Source: Roseateles sp. DAIF2
Lineage (GTDB): Bacteria > Pseudomonadota > Gammaproteobacteria > Burkholderiales > Burkholderiaceae_C
Direction: 5' to 3'
DNA length: 64,000 nucleotides
NCBI RefSeq assembly: GCF_015624425.1
Contig: NZ_CP049919.1
Location: 4,154,001-4,218,000 of the forward strand
Shown here: in pieces, positions 26,197 to 36,200 of the stretch
How positions within the stretch are numbered: position 1 is the first letter of the stretch
Layout of the letters: the number at the start of each line of letters is the position of its first letter
Program-made: the position numbers and the translations under genes
Notes under the pieces: model-generated
Database searches by the model: none
What the model was told of the DNA's origin: nothing
The model's input: only the letters and a program-made list of their open reading frames with translations

Positions 26197-28350
26197 ATGA
26201 GCTCCGCCCTGTTCTCCTCCTCCTGGTACCGCGTCGAGCAGATGCGCCCGGCGCTGCGCGGCCAGGCGCGCCTGGTGCGCCACACCTACCGCGGCCAGCG
26301 CTGGCATGTGCTGCAGGACCTGGCCAGCGGCCGCTTCCTGCGCCTGAACGAGCAGGCCTGGCGCATCGTCGCGCTGCTGGATGGCCGGCGCACGCTGGCC
26401 GAGGTCTGGGAACAGGCCTGCCTGCACCTGGGCGATGCGGCGCCGACCCAGGACGAGATCCTGCAGTTGCTGACCCAGCTGCACCAGGCCAATGTGCTGC
26501 TGAGCGACCGCCGCCCCGACCTGGACGACCTGGAGCAGCGCCGTCGCAAGCTCGGCTGGGCGCGCCTCAAGCAGTACCTGGGCAACCCGCTCTCGCTCAA
26601 GCTGCCGCTGCTGGACCCGGACCGGCTGCTCGGCGTACTGGCGCGCCTGATGCCGCGCGCCCTGCTGCCCTGGCTGGGCCTGGCCTGGCTGGCCCTGGTC
26701 GGCTCCGGCCTGGTCGGCGCGGCGATGCATTGGCAGGAGCTCAGCGCCGACATCACCTCGCGCGTCTTCACCGCGCAGAACATGCTGCTGCTGGCGCTGG
26801 CCTTCCCGGTGCTGAAGGCGATCCACGAGCTGGGCCATGGTCTGGCGCTGAAACTGCTGGGCCTGAGCTGCCACGAGATGGGGCTGATGTTCCTGGTCGC
26901 GGTGCCGGTGCCCTATGTGGACGCCAGCCAGGCCAGCGCGCTGAAGAGCAAGTACCAGCGCATGCTGGTGGGCCTGGCCGGCATGATGGCCGAGCTGGCG
27001 GTGGCCTCGCTGGCGCTGTGGCTGTGGGTGCTGGTCGCGCCGGGCGTCGGCAAGGCCTTCCTGCATCAGGTGCTGATCGCCGCCGGCGTCAGCACCGTGA
27101 TCTTCAATGCCAACCCCTTGCTGCGCTTCGACGGCTACTACGTGCTGGCCGACTGGCTGGAGATCCCGAATCTGGCGCAGAAGTCCAACCAGTACCTGGG
27201 CCACCTGATCAACCGCCATCTGTTCCGCGTGCGCGAGGGCCTGCAGGCGCCGCCGCTGACGCCGCGCGAGGCGCCCTGGCTGCTGGTCTACTGCATCGCC
27301 TCCTTCGGCTATCGCATGCTGGTCGCGGTGGGCATCGTGCTGCTGGTGGCGCCGCGCTTCTTCTTCGTCGGCGTGCTGCTGGCCCTGTGGTCGGCCTGGG
27401 GCACGCTGGGCAGCCCGCTGCTCAAGCAGCTGAAGTACCTGGCCCTCAGCCCGGTGCTGCAGGGCCGGCGCGCGCTGGCCTGGAGCCTGAGTATGGCTTT
27501 CGCCGGCGCGGCCGCGGCTTTCATCGCGCTGGTGCCGCTGCCCTCCTGGACCAATGCCGAGGGCGTGATCTGGATGCCCGAGGCCTCGCGGGTGCGTGCC
27601 GCCCATGCCTGCTTCGGCACCCGGGTGCTGGTCACGCCGGGCCTGCCGGTGCGCGCCGGCACGCCGCTGCTGGGCTGCAGCGATCCCGAGCTGGACGCGC
27701 AGCAGGCCCAGGCCGAGGCCAAGAGCGCCGAGCTGGCCTCGCGCCTGCAGCATGCGCAATCGGTCGACCGCGTCCAGGCGCAGGTGGTCGAGGCCGAGCT
27801 GCGCCATGCGCGCCAGCGCCTGGCCGACCTGGAGCAGCGCCGCGCCCAGCTCAGCATCGCGAGCCCGGTCGACGGCATCTTCGTGATGCCCTCGCCGCAG
27901 GACTTCCCGGGCCGCTTCGCCGAGCGCGGCGACCACCTGGCCTATGTGCTGGAGCCGCGCCACTACAGCCTGCTGACCGTGGTCGGACAGGGCGAGGTGG
28001 ACCGGGTGCGCAGCCACACCGAGCGGGTCGAGCTGCGCAGCGTCGACAACATCGACCAGCTGCTCGCCGCGCGGCTGGAGCGCGAGGTGCCGGCCGCCAC
28101 CACCCAGCTGCCCAGCCTGGCGCTGGCGCTGCAGGGCGGCGGCAAGATCGGCCTGGACCCGAGCGCCGCGCGCCAGGAGCCGCAGGCGCTGGACAGCCTG
28201 TTCCATTTCGAGCTGCGCCTGCTCGGCGAGGTCCTGCCCAAGGCGGTCGGTCAGCGCGTCTATGTGCGCTTCGTGCATGAACCCGAGCCGCTGGCCCGGC
28301 AGTGGTACCGCCCGCTGCGCCAGCTGTTCCTGAAGACCTTCGCGAGCTGA
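26197..28350 (+). CDS. PqqD-like / M50 zinc metalloprotease / HlyD fusion protein
   Basis: 717 residues in three parts. Residues about 31-103 resemble PqqD, the RiPP recognition element fold (GRFLRLNEQAWRIVALLDGRRT). Residues about 150-440 are a multi-pass M50 site-2-protease domain with zinc motif HELGH (210-214) and the second motif NPLLRFDGYY carrying the third ligand Asp312. After a further membrane helix, residues about 480-717 form a HlyD-type segment with a coiled coil and split lipoyl domain (ASPVDGIFVMPS). The plan matches putative peptide zinc metalloproteases. All catalytic residues are intact. It stops one base before the SecA-like start, so the two are probably translationally coupled. 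Likely roles are binding a leader and cleaving or threading substrate at the membrane (inference). Confidence 0.9.
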   Translation: MSSALFSSSWYRVEQMRPALRGQARLVRHTYRGQRWHVLQDLASGRFLRLNEQAWRIVALLDGRRTLAEVWEQACLHLGDAAPTQDEILQLLTQLHQANVLLSDRRPDLDDLEQRRRKLGWARLKQYLGNPLSLKLPLLDPDRLLGVLARLMPRALLPWLGLAWLALVGSGLVGAAMHWQELSADITSRVFTAQNMLLLALAFPVLKAIHELGHGLALKLLGLSCHEMGLMFLVAVPVPYVDASQASALKSKYQRMLVGLAGMMAELAVASLALWLWVLVAPGVGKAFLHQVLIAAGVSTVIFNANPLLRFDGYYVLADWLEIPNLAQKSNQYLGHLINRHLFRVREGLQAPPLTPREAPWLLVYCIASFGYRMLVAVGIVLLVAPRFFFVGVLLALWSAWGTLGSPLLKQLKYLALSPVLQGRRALAWSLSMAFAGAAAAFIALVPLPSWTNAEGVIWMPEASRVRAAHACFGTRVLVTPGLPVRAGTPLLGCSDPELDAQQAQAEAKSAELASRLQHAQSVDRVQAQVVEAELRHARQRLADLEQRRAQLSIASPVDGIFVMPSPQDFPGRFAERGDHLAYVLEPRHYSLLTVVGQGEVDRVRSHTERVELRSVDNIDQLLAARLEREVPAATTQLPSLALALQGGGKIGLDPSAARQEPQALDSLFHFELRLLGEVLPKAVGQRVYVRFVHEPEPLARQWYRPLRQLFLKTFAS

Positions 28351-28351
28351 G

Positions 28352-30346
28352 ATGGGCCACTCCTCCTCTTCCTCCTCCTTTGCGCTGCGCTTCCGGGCCG
28401 ACCCCTATGCCCAGCGGCGCGACTGGACCGAGCTGCCCTGGCTGGACCAGGCGCTGGACTGGTGCGCGCGCCGTCTGCTGCGCCGCGACACCTTGAGCCA
28501 GGCCGCGTTGAACCGCTTCGTGCGCCAGGTGCGGCATGCCGAGGCCGCGCTGCAGGGCCGCGACGCGGCCGCGCTGCGCGACGAGGCACAGGCGCTGCGC
28601 CGCGCGCTCGGCCGCCAGGGCTTCGAGCCTGCGCTGTGCGCGCGCGCCTTCGCGCTGATCCGGCGGCACTCGCACGAGCGGCTCGGGCTGGCGCATTTCG
28701 ACACCCAGCTCAAGGGCGCCTATGTGATGCTGAGCGCGCGCGTGCTGGAGATGGACACCGGCGAGGGCAAGACCCTGACCGCCAGCCTGGCCGCCGCGGC
28801 CGCGGCGCTAGCCGGCCTGGCCGTGCATGTGGTCACCGTCAACGACTACCTGGCCGCGCGCGACGCCGACAAGCTGCGCCCGCTCTACGAGGCGCTGGGC
28901 CTGACGGTCGCGGTGGTGCTGGAGGGCGACGACGAGGCGACGCGGCGCCAGCGCTACCGCGCCGACATCGTCTACTGCAGCAACAAGACCGTGGTGTTCG
29001 ACTACCTGCGCGACCGCCAGCGCCTGGCCGAGCGCATGCAGCCGCTGCCGATGGCGTTGGACCTGCTGCTGCAGCAGGGCCCGGTATCCGGCACCACCCT
29101 GCGCGGCCTGCATTTCGCGATCGTCGACGAGGCCGACAGCGTCTTCATCGACGAGGCGCGCACGCCGCTGATCCTGTCGGCCCAGCGCGGCGACGAGGCC
29201 GCCGAGGACTACTACCGCCAGGCGATCGCGCTGGCGCGCCGCATGGACCTGGACCAGGACGCGACCCTGGGCCGCCAGGACGCCGCCATCACGCTGACCG
29301 CCGCCGGCCGCGCCAAGCTGCAGCGCTGGACGCAAGACCTGCCCCCGGTCTGGCATGCGCGGCTGCGCAGCGAGGAGACCCTGGTGCAGGCGCTGGGTGC
29401 GCTGCACCGCTACCGGCGCGACGAGCATTACATCGTCGCCGACGGCAAGGTGCAGATCGTCGACGAGAACACCGGCCGCGTGATGGCCGACCGCAGTTGG
29501 GAGCGCGGCCTGCACCAGATGATCGAGGCCAAGGAGGGCGTGGCCCTGTCGGCCGGCCGCGAGACCCTGGCGCGCATCAGCTACCAGCTGTTCTTCCGCC
29601 GCTACCTGCGCCTGGCCGGCATGAGCGGCACGGTGCGCGAGGTGGCGCCCGAGGTGGCGCGGGTGTTCGGCCCCGGCATCACGCGGGTGGCGCCGCGCCG
29701 GCCGACGCGTCGGCGCGCGCTGGGCGAGCGCCTGCTGCCGGACCAGGCGGCCAAGTGGCAGGCCGTCGCAGCCGCGGTGCGCTCGCGGCGCGACGCCGGC
29801 CAGCCGGTGCTGGTCGGCACGCGCTCGATCGCGGCCTCCGAGGCCTTGAGCGCGGTGCTGACGACCGCCGGCATCGAGCATGTGGTGCTGAACGCCAAGC
29901 AGGATGCCGACGAGGCCGCGATCGTCGAGGCCGCCGGCGCGCCGGGCCGGGTCACGATTGCGACCAATATGGCCGGCCGCGGCACCGACATCCCGCTCGA
30001 CGAGATCGCGCGCAACGCCGGCGGCCTGCATGTGCTGCTGACCGAGCGACACGACAACGCCCGCGTCGACCGCCAGCTGATCGGCCGCTGCGCCCGCCAG
30101 GGCGACCCCGGCAGCTGGGAGGCCCTGCTGAGCCTGGACGACGAACTGCTGCGCGATACCCGCCCGGCCCTCTTGCGCCTGCTGAAGGCGCGCCTGTCCG
30201 GCCCGACCGGCCAGCGCCTGGGCCTGTGGCTGTACCGGCGCGCCCAGCGCCGCACCGAGGCCGCCCATGCGCGCACCCGACAAGGCCTGCTGAAAAGCGA
30301 CTTCCAGACCCGGCAGTCGCTGTCCTTCAGCGGGCAGATGGAATGA
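28352..30346 (+). CDS. SecA-like ATPase lacking the C-terminal third
   Basis: 664 residues against about 900 for housekeeping SecA. Present are the Walker A motif TGEGKT (136-141), HVVTVNDYLAARDA, the DEAD-like Walker B DEADSVFIDEARTPLI (from 259), a shortened preprotein-binding region, VDENTGRVM...GLHQMIEAKEGV, LAGMSGTV, NMAGRGTDIPLDE (from 539) and the arginine-finger region GRCARQGD (from 578). Similarity ends at the start of the helical scaffold; the wing domain, two-helix finger and SEC-C zinc site are absent. A Ser-rich tract follows the initiator. The ATPase motor should work, but engagement with SecYEG as in SecA is doubtful. Flanking M50-HlyD and HlyD genes suggest it powers the neighbouring exporter. 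It overlaps the next gene by ATGA. Confidence 0.9.
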   Translation: MGHSSSSSSFALRFRADPYAQRRDWTELPWLDQALDWCARRLLRRDTLSQAALNRFVRQVRHAEAALQGRDAAALRDEAQALRRALGRQGFEPALCARAFALIRRHSHERLGLAHFDTQLKGAYVMLSARVLEMDTGEGKTLTASLAAAAAALAGLAVHVVTVNDYLAARDADKLRPLYEALGLTVAVVLEGDDEATRRQRYRADIVYCSNKTVVFDYLRDRQRLAERMQPLPMALDLLLQQGPVSGTTLRGLHFAIVDEADSVFIDEARTPLILSAQRGDEAAEDYYRQAIALARRMDLDQDATLGRQDAAITLTAAGRAKLQRWTQDLPPVWHARLRSEETLVQALGALHRYRRDEHYIVADGKVQIVDENTGRVMADRSWERGLHQMIEAKEGVALSAGRETLARISYQLFFRRYLRLAGMSGTVREVAPEVARVFGPGITRVAPRRPTRRRALGERLLPDQAAKWQAVAAAVRSRRDAGQPVLVGTRSIAASEALSAVLTTAGIEHVVLNAKQDADEAAIVEAAGAPGRVTIATNMAGRGTDIPLDEIARNAGGLHVLLTERHDNARVDRQLIGRCARQGDPGSWEALLSLDDELLRDTRPALLRLLKARLSGPTGQRLGLWLYRRAQRRTEAAHARTRQGLLKSDFQTRQSLSFSGQME

Positions 30347-31128
30347 ACCCACGCCAGAACCGAACGATGCAAGCCGAACGTCCGCTCCCTTCCCCGACCC
30401 TGCCGCGCCGTGCCGCCGGGCTCTGCCTCGGCCTGCTGCTGGCCGGCAGCGCCGCCGCCCAGGCCGGCTTCGACACCATCTGCCTGGTCGAACCCTCGCT
30501 GGAGGTCAATGTCGGCACGCCGGTCGACGGCGTGCTGGAGGCGGTGCATGCCGACCGTGGCGATACGGTGCAGGCCGGCCAGGTGCTGGCGCGGCTGTTC
30601 TCCGGCGTCGAGCAGGCGGCGGTCGAGCTGCAGGGCGCCAAGGCCGAGTTCGGCGCGCGCAAGCGCGACCGCAACGAGGAGCTGCATCGCAAGCAGCTGA
30701 TCTCCCAGCATGAGCTCGACGAGCTCAGCACCGAGCAGCGCATGGCCGAGCTGGAGCTCAAGGAGCGCCAGGAGCAGCTGAAGCTGCGCGCGGTCAGCAG
30801 CCCGATCAACGGCGTCGTGGTGGACCGCTTCCGCCATCGCGGCGACCTGGTCAAGCAGGAGCGCATCTTCCGCATCGCGCAGCTCGACCCGCTGCATGTC
30901 GAGACCGTGGTGCCGGCCGCGCGTTTCGGCCGCATCGCGGTGGGCCAGGTCTACGAGGTCCAGCTGCAGCTGGCGGGCGGCCGCCAGCGCGCGCGGGTCA
31001 GCCAGGTGGACCGCGTGATCGACGCGGCCAGCGGCACCTTCCGCGTGCGCCTGCAGCTGGCCAATCCGCAGCAGAGCATCCCGCCCGGGCAGCGCTGCCA
31101 GGTGAATTTCGGCGCGGCGCGCGGCTGA
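30343..31128 (+). CDS. Periplasmic HlyD-family adaptor protein
   Basis: 261 residues. The ATG overlaps the SecA-like stop (ATGA), indicating translational coupling; a second ATG at 30367 is possible. A signal peptide (LCLGLLLAGSAAAQA) is followed by a lipoyl half-domain (VNVGTPVDGVLEAVHADRGDTV), a short alpha-hairpin of about 60 residues rich in Glu and Lys, the second lipoyl half (VSSPINGVVVDRFRHRGDLV), and a beta-barrel/membrane-proximal part ending near IPPGQRCQVNF. It resembles RND/ABC-type periplasmic adaptors but is small. As the third HlyD-like protein of the cluster, it probably bridges the inner-membrane parts to the AMIN-TolC channel (inference). Confidence 0.9.
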   Translation: MNPRQNRTMQAERPLPSPTLPRRAAGLCLGLLLAGSAAAQAGFDTICLVEPSLEVNVGTPVDGVLEAVHADRGDTVQAGQVLARLFSGVEQAAVELQGAKAEFGARKRDRNEELHRKQLISQHELDELSTEQRMAELELKERQEQLKLRAVSSPINGVVVDRFRHRGDLVKQERIFRIAQLDPLHVETVVPAARFGRIAVGQVYEVQLQLAGGRQRARVSQVDRVIDAASGTFRVRLQLANPQQSIPPGQRCQVNFGAARG

Positions 31129-31162
31129 GGCGCGCCCTTCTCCAGACATCACGACAAGCACC

Positions 31163-33229
31163 ATGACATACAAGAACCGACAAGAGGGATGGCGGCGCAC
31201 GCCGATCGCCTGCGCGCTGCTGGCGCTGGCACCGCTGGCCGCCCAGGCCGACCAGGCGCAGCAGGACCCGCGCCGCGACGCCGGCGCGATCGCCGAGAGC
31301 CTGCGCCGCGCCGACGCGCAGCCGGCCCTGCCGCGCCCGGCCGCCAAGACCGTGATCCGCGCCAGCCAGCCGCGCGCCCAGACCGCGCCGCAGGGGCTGC
31401 GCCTGTCGCTGGGCGGGCTGCGCCTGGAGGGCGATGTCGACATCAAGCCGGAGGCGCTGGACAAGGTGCTGGCGCCCTGGGCCGGCCGCGAGCTGAGCTT
31501 CAGCGAATACGAGGAGGCGGTGCATGCGCTGGCGGCCTTCCTGCGCGACAACGGCCACCCGCAGGCCGAGGTGCGGATCTCGCGCGCCCAGGTGCGCGAC
31601 CAGCAGATCGCGATCGCGATCCAGGGTCTGAACCAGCCCGCGCCGACCCAGCTGGCCCAGGCCGAGCCGCCGGCACCGCCGCCGCAGCTGGAGCCGCGCG
31701 TGTTCATCAAGCGCTTCAAGGTCGAGGGCGCGACCCTGGCCAGCGCGGCCGAGCTGGAGTCGAGCCTGGCGCCCTTCTCCGAGCGCTCGCTGAGCCTGAA
31801 GGAGCTGGACCTGGCGGCCAATGCCGTGGCCACCCTGCTTCAGGACAAGGGCTACGGCCTGGCCCAGGCCTATCTGCCGCCGCAGCGCATCGATGGCGGC
31901 GAGGTCACGATCGCGGTCCAGCAGGGCCAGGTCGATGCCGAGCAGGGCCTGCGCGTGACCGGAGCCGGCGAACGCATCAAGCCCGAGCTGGTCGAGCGCC
32001 TGCTGGCCGGCGCGGTGCCGGCCGGCCAGCCGCTGCACACCGGCGATCTGGACGCCGCGCTGCGCGTGGTCGGCGAAACCCCGGGCGTGAAGAACGTACG
32101 CGCGACCCTGGCCGCCGGCGCACAGCCCGGCAGCACGCGGGTGACGGCCGAGGTCGAGGAGACCCGCCTGCTCAGCGGCGCATTCTGGGTCGACAACCAT
32201 GGCAGCCGCTACATCGGCGAGCAGCGCCAGAGCGCGCTGCTGCAGCTCAACAGCCCCAGCGGCCATGGCGAACAGTACAGCCTGAACCTGAGCCGCTCGC
32301 GCGACATGGACAGCTTCAAGCTGGCCGGCCAGGCCCAGCTGGGCGAGCGCGGCCTCAAGCTCGGCGCCGCCTGGTCCGAGATGCGCATGGACCTGGGCGC
32401 CGAGGTCGCGGCGCTGGACCTGAACAGCCGCAGCAGCGTGTTCTCGCTCTACGGCAGCCTGCCGCTGCAGCGCGGCGCGCGGCGCAACAGCACCCTGTCG
32501 GCAAACCTCGACGTCAAGGCCCTGGCCAACAGCTTCTTCGGCTCGGCCGAGCAGAAGCGCCGCGTCACGGTGGCCAGCGTGACCGGCCAGGGCGACTGGC
32601 TGGACCGCTTCGGTGGCCAGATCGCCTGGGCCCTGACCGGCAGCGCCGGCCATGTCGACCTCGGTGCCAGCCCCGAGCTGGAGGCGATGGACCGGCTGAC
32701 CGCGAAGACCGCCGGCGGCTTCGGCAAGCTGAATGCCTCGATCAGCCGGCTTGCGCCGGTGCCGGGCCTGCCGGGCCTGGCCTTCTACGGGAGTTTCAGC
32801 ACCCAGCTGGCCGGCCAGAACCTGGACGGCGGCGAGAAGTTCCAGCTCGGCGGCCCCACCGGCGTGCGCGCCTACCCGGTCGGCGAGGGCCTCGGCGACG
32901 AGGGCTGGATCGCTACCGGCGAGCTGCGCTGGACCCAGGCGCTGGCGCCGCTGGAAAGCCAGCTGCAGCTGTTCGCCTTCTATGACGTCGGTGCGCTGCG
33001 TCAGTACAAGAGTCCGTGGAACCAGGCCCTGCCGCCGGGCAGCCCGAACCGCTACCACCTGCAGGGCATGGGCATCGGCGCCCAGCTGGCGCATCAGCGC
33101 CTGGGCAGCGTGAAGCTGGTGATGGCCACCAAGGCCGGCGTCAACCCCAACCCGGTGGCCGGCAGCGGCGACAGCGATGGCCAGGCCCGCGGCGGCCGCA
33201 TCTGGGTGATCGGGAACATCGCGTTCTGA
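31163..33229 (+). CDS. TpsB-family outer-membrane transporter (ShlB/FhaC type)
   Basis: 688 residues with a signal peptide (ALLALAPLAAQA). Up to three POTRA domains lie in residues about 80-335: one with LRLEGDVDIKPEALDKVL, a second with VFIKRFKVEGATLASAAELESSL, a third with GLRVTGAGERIKPELVERLL. A 16-strand Omp85-type barrel follows, with the conserved loop motif GPTGVRAYPVGEGLGDEG, equivalent to the VRGF/Y motif of FhaC, and a final strand ending in Phe. Classical TpsB proteins have two POTRAs, so an extra domain here would be notable. It lies 34 bp after the HlyD gene and 26 bp before the TpsA gene, the standard two-partner secretion arrangement. Confidence 0.92.
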   Translation: MTYKNRQEGWRRTPIACALLALAPLAAQADQAQQDPRRDAGAIAESLRRADAQPALPRPAAKTVIRASQPRAQTAPQGLRLSLGGLRLEGDVDIKPEALDKVLAPWAGRELSFSEYEEAVHALAAFLRDNGHPQAEVRISRAQVRDQQIAIAIQGLNQPAPTQLAQAEPPAPPPQLEPRVFIKRFKVEGATLASAAELESSLAPFSERSLSLKELDLAANAVATLLQDKGYGLAQAYLPPQRIDGGEVTIAVQQGQVDAEQGLRVTGAGERIKPELVERLLAGAVPAGQPLHTGDLDAALRVVGETPGVKNVRATLAAGAQPGSTRVTAEVEETRLLSGAFWVDNHGSRYIGEQRQSALLQLNSPSGHGEQYSLNLSRSRDMDSFKLAGQAQLGERGLKLGAAWSEMRMDLGAEVAALDLNSRSSVFSLYGSLPLQRGARRNSTLSANLDVKALANSFFGSAEQKRRVTVASVTGQGDWLDRFGGQIAWALTGSAGHVDLGASPELEAMDRLTAKTAGGFGKLNASISRLAPVPGLPGLAFYGSFSTQLAGQNLDGGEKFQLGGPTGVRAYPVGEGLGDEGWIATGELRWTQALAPLESQLQLFAFYDVGALRQYKSPWNQALPPGSPNRYHLQGMGIGAQLAHQRLGSVKLVMATKAGVNPNPVAGSGDSDGQARGGRIWVIGNIAF

Positions 33230-33255
33230 ACGGGCGCCTCGTGGAGCAAGCAACA

Positions 33256-36200
33256 ATGAATCAGAACCTCTCCAAGCAAGATCGTGCCATGCCCTGCGCC
33301 GCGCGCGCGCTGTCGCTCGCGGTGGCCCTGGCCTTCCAGCCGGCCCTGGCGGCCCCGCCGGCCGTGGCCCCCCACACCCTGCCCGGCGGCGCCCAGGTGG
33401 CGGCCGGCCAGGCCAGCATCAGCCAGCAGGGCGCCCACCTGCTGGTGCAGCAGCAAAGCCAGAAGCTGATCACCAACTGGCAGAGCTTCAACATCGGCAG
33501 CGGCGCCAGCGTGCAGTTCCTGCAGCCCAATGCGCAGGCGGTAGCGCTGAACCGCGTCGTCGCCGGCGACGCCTCGCAGATCCTCGGCCAGCTGCGCGGC
33601 AACGGCCAGGTCTTCCTGGTTAACCCGCAGGGCGTGGTGTTCGGCCAGGGCGCGCGCGTCGATGTCGGCGGCCTGGTAGTGTCCTCGCTGGGCATCAAGG
33701 ACCAGGATTTCCTGAACGGCCAGTACCGCTTCGGCGCTGAGGGCGCGGCCGGCGGCATCGCCAATGCCGGCCAGTTGAACGGCCGCTTCGTCGTGCTGGT
33801 GGCACCGACCCTGGACAACAGCGGCCGGATCCAGGCCGCGGACGGCGGCCAGGCGGCCCTGCTGGCCGGCGGCGGCGCGCGCCTGCAGCTGGATGCCGGC
33901 GGCCTGGTTTCGGTGCAGCTGGATGCGGCGGCCACCGAGGCCACGATCCGCAACAGCGGCGCGCTGATCGCCGACGGCGGCCGCGTGCTGCTGAGCGCGC
34001 AGTCGGCGGCGCCGGGCCTGGCCGCGGCGATCAACCAGAGCGGCACGGTGCGCGCCAGCAGCCTGGCCGAACGCCAGGGCGAGATCTGGCTGGACGGCGG
34101 CCGCGGCAGCGTCGAGCTCGCGGGCCAGACCCTGGCCCAGGGCCAGGCCGGCGGCCTGGCCGGCGGCAAGATCGTCGCCACCGCCGACACCTTGAAGGTC
34201 AGCGGCAGGGTCGATGCCTCGGGCGCGGCCGGCGGCGGCACGCTGCTGCTGGGCGGCGGCGTGCAGGGCAAGGACGCCTCGGTGCGCGAGGCGCGCAGCG
34301 TGGCACTGGAGGCCGGCAGCCGGGTCGCGGCCGACGGCGGCAGCGGCCGCGGCGGCACGGTCGTGGCCTGGTCGGGCGAACACACCCGCACCCGCGGCGA
34401 GCTCAGCGCCCAAGGCGGCGCCGGCGGCGGCTTCATCGAGACCTCCAGCCGCGGCCGCATGGACGTGGGCGGCCGGGTCGTCACCGGCGCCGGCGGCACC
34501 TGGCTGACCGACCCGACCGACTTCGTGCTGGACAGCAGCAACAAGGCCACCTACGAGGGCTATCTGAACACCGGCGGCACGGTCAACATCGACGCCGACA
34601 ACAGCATCACGATCAACGACGACCTGGCCAAGACCTCGGGCCCGGACGCCACGCTGAACTTCCGCAGCAACGGCAACATCACGCAGGCGGCCGGCAAGTC
34701 GATCTCCTCGCAGTCCGGCCTGCTGAACATCAGCTTCTGGGGCAGTCTGGCGAGCGAAACCAACTATGTGGGCGGCAACGTGCTGCTGGGCGGCTCGCTC
34801 TCCAGCAATGGCGGCAGCGTCAACTTCTACAAGCCCACCACCCTGGCCAGCGCGGCCCCGGTCTCGACCAAGCTGCTGGGCATCAGCGCCGGCACGGCCG
34901 GCGCCATCGTGTTCCACCGCGACGTCAAGCTGGCCTCGCCGACCCTGGCGGTCAGCCTGAGCAGCCAGGGTGCGCAGAGCGGCTCCACCTATGTGGGCGC
35001 CGGTGGCGCGATCGAGTTCAAGGGCAAGATCGAATCCGGCGTGGTCGGCGCGATCGGCACGATGGTGCCGCAAGGCCTGACCCTGGACAGCACCGGCACC
35101 GTGCCCGGCGCCATCACCCTGCGCGACAGCGTCGGCAGCGTGGCCAACCCGCTGGCCCGCCTGACCCTGACCGGCCCGATGCAGATCGCGCTGGAGGCCG
35201 CCGAGATCAATCTGCGCGCCACCTCGGGCGATGTGCTGACCGCCTCCTCCACCCTGGGCACGCCGACCCTGGTGCTGGGCGCCGCCCACACCGACATCCG
35301 CGTCACCGGCGGCACGGTCAACGGCGTCACCGGCTATGCCGACTACAAGCAGGAGACCTTCAATATCGGCGTCAAGGATGCGACGGCACGCAGCCTCACC
35401 ATCACCGCCGATCGCTCGATCAAGCTGAAGAACAGCCGGATCGACGGCGTGACGAATGCCGGCGGCAACAAGCTGGATGTGCGCCTGAACGCCTACAACG
35501 CTGACGCGGCCGGCGGCGGCGCGATCCACCTGAACAATGCGCAGATCCGCTCCAACGGCGGCCTGGTCGCGCTGGGCGGCAGCGGCACGGCCGCGGCCGG
35601 CGCGGCGGTGGGCACGGCGGCCGATCCGGACGGCAACACCGACGGCATCCAGATCTTCAACAGCCAGATCGCCACGACCGGCGGCGCGCTGAGCCTCGCC
35701 GCACGCGCGCCGGACTCGCTGGCCGCGGGCGCCGGCATCCATGTGTTCGGCCTCTCCACCCTGGACAGCGGCAGCGGCGACCTGAGCCTGAGCGCCGCGG
35801 TCAAGAACGCCTCCAGCGCCGGCAACAAGGACGCGGTGGTGATCGGCGAGGGCAGCTCCTCCCAGGTCTCGCTGCTGGCCTCGGGCGCCGGCCGCATCAG
35901 CATCCAGGGCGATGCCAGCTTCGTCGGCAACGTCACCTCGGGCTCGCGCTACAACGGCGTGATCGTCTCGCAGGGCGCGCTGGTGCAGACCGATGCCGGC
36001 AAGATCACGGTGCAGGGCAAGGGCGGCGGCGGCAACGACTTCGTGTCCGACCAGAATCATGGCGTGCGCCTGGACACGGCCAAGACCCGCCTGCTGTCGA
36101 ACAGCGGCGACATCACGATCGGCGGCGTCAGCGGCGGCAAGGTCGGCTCGGTCGGCATCTTCAGCGCCGGCAACGAGATCTACCTGGGCCGCATGGGCGC

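Noticed and set aside
1816..31128. Conventional type I secretion system
   Set aside because: HlyD and TolC parts are present, but no ABC transporter with Walker A/LSGGQ motifs is encoded in the cluster, and the cargo's C-terminus does not clearly show a type I signal.
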